45,944 nt of DNA from assembly GCA_944381635.1 (NCBI GenBank), contig CALWLY010000025.1, positions 1-45,944 of the forward strand. The letters are read 5' to 3'. The position numbers and the translations under genes are program-made. Each line of letters begins with the position of its first letter. Positions within the stretch are counted from its first letter, which is position 1. This DNA comes from an uncultured Lachnospiraceae bacterium. Its GTDB lineage: Bacteria; Bacillota; Clostridia; Lachnospirales; Lachnospiraceae. Below the pieces are notes generated by a model. That model saw nothing but the letters and a program-made list of their open reading frames with translations, was not told the DNA's origin and made no database searches. Below are positions 41,956 through 45,944 of this stretch, piece by piece.

Positions 41956-44900
41956 TTATTCTTTTACCAAACGTACTGTTTTTACTTCAAAAGCTCTCAT
42001 AGGAATGCGGAAGCTTCCGTTTTCTACCGGAATCTCTTCTTTTACATTTTCCAGCATATCGCAAAGGTATGCTTTGTAAGAACCGATTTCACAGTGTACT
42101 TCTGTTTCCACAGCTGCTTTTTTGGATTCGTAGAGACGAAGAACCATATCGCTGCTTCCGTCTTCTGCAGGTTTTACAGTTTCAAGAATAACATTTTCTT
42201 TTTCCACCTGGAATGCAGAGAATGTATCCACTTTGCCATCTGTAACAACCGGCGCAACGTTCAGTTCATATCCCTGTCTTACCACATCGGAGTCCATGAA
42301 AGTTCCTTCCCATGCGGTAAACGCATAGCGGAAATGGTGAACTCTGTTGTCTGCGCGCATTTCCGGAGCTGCTGCTGCACGAAGCAGTGTCAGTTCCAGA
42401 GCATTTCCGTTCATGCTGATTCCATACTTGCAGTCATTTAACACTGCTGCTCCGTGTGCGCCGTCGCAGAGTGCACTGTAACGATGGTTACATACTTCAA
42501 AACGATCTTTATCGTAAGCTCTGGAGCGATGTGCAGGACGTTCTACGAAACCGAACTGCATTTCGTTGATTCCGTTTTCTGCATAAACCGTTACCGGGAA
42601 AGATGTTTTCAGCAGTCTGTGAAGCTCTCTCCAATCTACCTCTGTATCAAATTCCAGACGACGGCTTCCTGCATCCAATGTAATGTACTGTGTATAGGAA
42701 GATTCGCTTACTTTTCCTGTCACTTTCAGAACAGCCTGAATTCCGGAGGAAACGATTTCCACATTTACTTCTTTTGCTCCCTCGATTTCCTGATCGATAT
42801 AGTTGGAATCAATATCCCACGCATCAAACAGTCTGGGAACATCTTTGTACATATGGAAACGGTTTAACGGAGATGCTGCAAATTCGCGTCCGCTTTCTTT
42901 TAAAACAAAGGAAACAACTTCGCCCATAGCATTGACTTTGGCAATAACTTTTTCATTTTCCATGACAAAGCCATCTGCCTCTTTTCTCGCCTCTGCTTTG
43001 TGGAAAGGAGCACATGCTCCGGAAGCAGGGATGATGGAAACTGCACCATAAGAAGGTACTTTTACCAGCATTTTTACGCTTTCGCCTGCTTTTTCCAGTG
43101 CTACATCTTCGCCGTCTGCTGTCTTTGCTCCATCACCAAATGCTGCAGGAGCTTCAATCAGTGCTGTACGCTCGAAAGGAAGAGAGTTGAATACAGTAAT
43201 GCTTTCTCCGTCTTTTTCTGTGAGAGCAGCCAGTGCATCTTCTCTCATAGCCTTTGCATCTGCCAAGATCTGATGGAATGCCTTCTCAGCTTCCTCATAA
43301 ACTCTTGCGATGGAAGATCCAGGTAAAATGTCATGGAACTGATGAAGCAGAACTTCTTTCCAGAGAGCGTCTGCTTTAGCCAAATCGTAGGAAAATCCTT
43401 TCTCTTTTGCCAGAGCACTCCATGTTTCCATCTCTCTCATAGAAAGCTCGCATCTGCGGTTGTTCTGTTTTACCATAGCCTGAGAGGTGTAAGTTCCTCT
43501 GTGTGCACTGAAGTAAAGTTCGCCTACATAAGTATGTTTCGGGCCGCCCTCTTTTTCCATATCCTCAAAGAACTTCTTCGGGCTTTCCATTTTTACCTTA
43601 GCGCCGCCTTCCAAGTTTTCCTGGCGTTTTGCATATTCGATGTAGTCTCTGGACGGACCGCCGCCGCCGTCACCGTAGCCAAACGGCAGAAGGAATGCAT
43701 CCAGATCCTGTTTCTGTGTACGATTTTTCCATACGTTGTTAATTTCATCAGGCTCTGTCCGATAAGTATAGCTGGTGGGCAGGAAAGAAACCACTTGTGT
43801 TCCGTCCATACCTTCCCAGGTGAAATAATGATAAGGGAACTGTTCCCCTTCGTTATAGGACCAGAAAATTTTCTGTGTTACCAGATATTTTACACCACAG
43901 CCCTGAAGAATCTGCGGCAGTGCTGCCGTGTAACCAAATGTGTCCGGAAGCCACAGAACTTCACTGTCTACTCCCAGCACATCCTCATAGTAGCGTTTTC
44001 CGTGAACCAGCTGACGCACCAGTGCTTCTCCGCTGGCCATGTTCGTATCGGGTTCTACCCACATAGCTCCGTCAGCAATCCACTGTCCGCCTTTAATTGC
44101 TTCCAGAATACGCTCGAAAAGTGCCGGATAATATTTTCTGCACATCTCATAGGAAGCCGGCTGACTCTGAATAAATTTATATTCCGGATATTCCTCAATG
44201 AGACGAAGCTGCGCTGCAAAAGTACGCTCCGTCTTTCTGTGTGTTTCTGCCATCGGCCACAGCCATGCCAGATCCAGATGTGCGTTTCCTATTGCATAGA
44301 ATACCGGCATTGTGGAACCGTTTACTGCTTCCATAACCGGTTTTAAAGCTTCTCTTGCTGCACGATAATCAGCAATTCTTCCTTCTTTTCCCTGTTCAAA
44401 ATCTACAAGTAAAGTAAATTCTTCCAGAGCTTTTGCTATTTTTGCTGCACGCAGAGAATTTTCATCCAAAGTGCCAAGCAGCTTGTCCAACGTGGAAACA
44501 TCCATATACAGCTGATAAGCATCCTCGTTCCAGATACCGTATGTACATACGCCCAGTTTTCTTCTTTCTCCTTCTTTTAAAGGATCCTGATAAGAACCCG
44601 GTAATACCGGCCCCGTAGCACAGCCGCCGTCTGGAGATTCCGGATAATAATGACCTGCATAGGTTTCCATCAGTACTTCGAATGTCTCTCCGCCTTCTGC
44701 ACATTTTGTCAGAGTGTTATCTTCCATAAAGTGATGAGGCTCTGTTACCCAGGAAGCACGGTAAGTACCGAAAGCTTTCCCATTAACAAAGAGTGTAGAT
44801 TCTCCGTCCGGATTCAGATTCATGACAATCCTTTTTCCCTTTGCTTCCTCAGGAAGAGTAAACGTAGTTTTAAACCACGCATATTCCCAGGTGTTTCCCC

Positions 44901-45078
44901 AGGTGAATCCCGGCTCTACCGGCTGAAAATTTCCCTTCTCCGCTTCTTCCGGAGAAATATGTTCCATTGTACGGAACGCTCCCCATTTGATTTCTCCCAG
45001 TGGTTCATAAAAATCATCTTTCAATGTACGAATCCAGTGACGGACACGCGCACTCCATTCTGAATGCATTACTCCCAT
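41956..45078 (-). CDS. GH38-family alpha-mannosidase
   Basis: A 1040-residue retaining alpha-mannosidase. An N-terminal beta domain (1-250) is followed by the catalytic domain with zinc ligands His267 and Asp269 (GNAHLDLAWLWP), nucleophile Asp379 (LWLPDTFGY), the helical HQFHDILPGSS (579-589), and C-terminal beta-sandwich domains. No signal peptide, so it degrades imported mannosides. AAGGAGATGCGGT precedes the ATG. A good promoter lies 133 bases upstream; no sugar-responsive regulator or transporter is in the window. The GH127 gene follows, suggesting joint use of plant or host glycans. Confidence 0.93.
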   Translation of the reverse strand: MGVMHSEWSARVRHWIRTLKDDFYEPLGEIKWGAFRTMEHISPEEAEKGNFQPVEPGFTWGNTWEYAWFKTTFTLPEEAKGKRIVMNLNPDGESTLFVNGKAFGTYRASWVTEPHHFMEDNTLTKCAEGGETFEVLMETYAGHYYPESPDGGCATGPVLPGSYQDPLKEGERRKLGVCTYGIWNEDAYQLYMDVSTLDKLLGTLDENSLRAAKIAKALEEFTLLVDFEQGKEGRIADYRAAREALKPVMEAVNGSTMPVFYAIGNAHLDLAWLWPMAETHRKTERTFAAQLRLIEEYPEYKFIQSQPASYEMCRKYYPALFERILEAIKGGQWIADGAMWVEPDTNMASGEALVRQLVHGKRYYEDVLGVDSEVLWLPDTFGYTAALPQILQGCGVKYLVTQKIFWSYNEGEQFPYHYFTWEGMDGTQVVSFLPTSYTYRTEPDEINNVWKNRTQKQDLDAFLLPFGYGDGGGGPSRDYIEYAKRQENLEGGAKVKMESPKKFFEDMEKEGGPKHTYVGELYFSAHRGTYTSQAMVKQNNRRCELSMREMETWSALAKEKGFSYDLAKADALWKEVLLHQFHDILPGSSIARVYEEAEKAFHQILADAKAMREDALAALTEKDGESITVFNSLPFERTALIEAPAAFGDGAKTADGEDVALEKAGESVKMLVKVPSYGAVSIIPASGACAPFHKAEARKEADGFVMENEKVIAKVNAMGEVVSFVLKESGREFAASPLNRFHMYKDVPRLFDAWDIDSNYIDQEIEGAKEVNVEIVSSGIQAVLKVTGKVSESSYTQYITLDAGSRRLEFDTEVDWRELHRLLKTSFPVTVYAENGINEMQFGFVERPAHRSRAYDKDRFEVCNHRYSALCDGAHGAAVLNDCKYGISMNGNALELTLLRAAAAPEMRADNRVHHFRYAFTAWEGTFMDSDVVRQGYELNVAPVVTDGKVDTFSAFQVEKENVILETVKPAEDGSSDMVLRLYESKKAAVETEVHCEIGSYKAYLCDMLENVKEEIPVENGSFRIPMRAFEVKTVRLVKE

Positions 45079-45210
45079 ACCGCATCTCCTTCTTTTTTCT
45101 GTCTTTTCTTATCTGCTCTTAAATACACCGACCATTTACCCAGGTTGGTTACGATACAAATCACTTTCGCAAAACATGCCTCAGGCAATCTGCCAGCGTA
45201 TCTCATCCTC

Positions 45211-45239
45211 GTTATATCAAATTTCTTTGCACGAATCAA
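45211..45239 (-). promoter_or_regulatory. Probable promoter of the GH38 gene
   Basis: Minus strand -35 TTGATT (45234-45239), 17-base spacer, -10 TATAAC (45211-45216). The remainder of 45079-45380 shows no coding frame I can support. Confidence 0.65.
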
Positions 45240-45375
45240 GACAAGAAATGAAAGAAGAAGGGGCAAAAATCAAAACCGGAAATAAGCACAAAAGATATAA
45301 AATAATCTGTTAAAAATGACGAAATAGAGCAACGAATCTTTCAAAACCTTCCTCCTGTTTAAAAAAATCCTGTTT

Positions 45376-45432
45376 AAAAAAGAGGATATCTTTCAGCAAG
45401 ACCAAAGTCTTTCATTCTCTGAAAAATATCCC
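45376..45432 (-). terminator. Terminator of the FeoB-associated peptide gene
   Basis: On the minus strand GGATATTTTTCAG pairs with CTGAAAGATATCC, a 13-bp stem with one G-T pair, and is followed by TCTTTTTT. Confidence 0.85.
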
Positions 45433-45496
45433 CAAAGATAAGGAAGTGTTGTTAGCTGTTCTATTGGCTTTTGTTTTCAAAACCCAAACTTGTATT

Positions 45497-45703
45497 CTAC
45501 CGCTTATTTGCAGAATTCGTGTGTACAGACGTTGTGTGTGAATGGCAGGCCGCTCCATTCCCGCAGCATCCACAGTTTCCGCCGCAGCTGCTTTTTCCGG
45601 CCTTCTTATCTGCAATCATGCTCCGGATAATCAATACTACCAGAGCAAGCACAATCAGTCCAACAATAATGGTCCCCGCATTCTGAGTAATAAATGTTAA
45701 CAT
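45497..45703 (-). CDS. FeoB-associated Cys-rich membrane protein
   Basis: A 68-residue protein with one N-terminal membrane helix (IIVGLIVLALVVLIIRSMIA), a basic stretch and a Cys-rich tail (SSCGGNCGCCGNGAACHSH). This is the layout of the small proteins that accompany FeoB in Firmicutes and may bind iron or thiols. The gene normally lies just after feoB; here feoAB is 25 kb away. GAAGGAGATG lies 8 bases before the ATG. A Fur box upstream indicates iron-repressed expression. Confidence 0.88.
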   Translation of the reverse strand: MLTFITQNAGTIIVGLIVLALVVLIIRSMIADKKAGKSSCGGNCGCCGNGAACHSHTTSVHTNSANKR

Positions 45704-45770
45704 AATAAAACATCTCCTTCTTCATCAACAAATACAATGATGTTGGAAACTTGGTTTCTTATCTTTTATT

Positions 45771-45789
45771 GATAATGATTTTCATTTTC
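45771..45789. promoter_or_regulatory. Fur box
   Basis: GATAATGATTTTCATTTTC agrees with the classical Fur consensus GATAATGATAATCATTATC at 16 of 19 positions. It lies ~70 bases before the FeoB-associated gene. Confidence 0.75.
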
Positions 45790-45847
45790 TATATCAGAAT
45801 AATCCATGTTTTGCGCTCTGTCAAGTTTTTTAAATAAAATTATGGTA

Positions 45848-45877
45848 TAAAAAAAGTCTTTACCTTTCGGTAAAGAC
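45848..45877 (-). terminator. Terminator of a gene beyond the right edge
   Basis: A perfect 9-bp stem GTCTTTACC / GGTAAAGAC (45856-45864, 45869-45877). On the minus strand the loop is GAAA and T7 follows. It ends a minus-strand transcript entering from outside the window; 45878-45944 shows no gene. Confidence 0.85.
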
Positions 45878-45944
45878 CTGCTTTTGAATATACCTTCAAA
45901 ACCGAACACTGAAATCTTACGACTCTCTTCCAACTTCCGTCTCT

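Noticed and set aside
43333-44346. 337-codon plus frame opposite the GH38 gene
   Set aside because: Antisense shadow with no start signal and low-complexity Phe/Cys/His-rich composition.
45880-45944. Possible edge of an rRNA or tRNA cluster (ACCTTCAAAACCGAACACTG)
   Set aside because: The phrase resembles spacers near rRNA operons in Firmicutes, but the sequence ends before any RNA gene can be seen.

Overview
The window looks like chromosomal DNA of a spore-forming Lachnospiraceae member, probably Blautia-like. That placement is my inference from the sporulation genes (spoVA, spoIIA-sigF), strong AGGAGG-type ribosome binding sites, a FeoA-FeoB fusion with a separate FeoB-associated Cys-rich peptide, CarD-type and PadR/DUF1700/DUF4097 gene sets, and many short palindromic repeats. 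I see no rRNA or tRNA gene, no CRISPR array, no intact transposase and no prophage.

Left part (1-18.1 kb), mostly housekeeping and sporulation. A purine-type NCS2 permease (+) faces carB (-). Between them lie two terminators and a 23-codon open frame that looks like the front end of a collagen-like spore-surface protein. A TPR-bearing family 2 glycosyltransferase (-) follows. spoVAA-spoVAB-spoVAC (+) has a good sigma-G-type promoter but no spoVAD or spoVAE behind it. It converges on a class B sortase and the spoIIAA-spoIIAB-sigF operon (-). Next on the minus strand come a zinc-ribbon/TPR membrane protein, a 51-residue protein coupled to folC, folC, and valS under a T-box leader.

Middle part (18.1-33.8 kb). 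A PAS-GGDEF protein, a GT-C type membrane glycosyltransferase and feoAB run as one minus-strand unit. A plus-strand pair (ECF transporter S component plus pyridoxal kinase) probably handles vitamin B6. A minus-strand unit padR-DUF1700-DUF4097-pspC-flavin reductase starts from a promoter covered by two matched operator dyads, and its leader carries three 128-bp tandem repeats. Then come a BlaI-type repressor without its sensor, a GNAT enzyme, a DUF3783 protein, an S41 peptidase homologue lacking its serine, and a UroD-fold protein.

Right part (33.8-45.9 kb). A small scar contains an HxlR-family remnant, an IrrE-like HExxH protein and the zinc-ribbon remnant of a large serine recombinase. Beyond it is a cobalamin-riboswitch-controlled ABC importer (btuF-btuC-btuD), free methionine-R-sulfoxide reductase, a CarD-family regulator, a GH127 and a GH38 glycosidase, and a Fur-boxed FeoB-associated peptide.

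The most unusual content is in the non-coding DNA. Four copies of a ~110-130 base module carry three consecutive hairpins: one with a TGAC loop, one with a UNCG-type tetraloop, and one followed by a T-run like an intrinsic terminator. The stems differ between copies but stay paired. Three of the four copies lie in the same orientation in front of a gene (the permease, spoIIAA, valS). Other repeats are a 272-bp element with 27-bp inverted ends plus a 49-bp mini version, a 164-bp palindromic element with 14-bp ends, and the 3 x 128-bp array.
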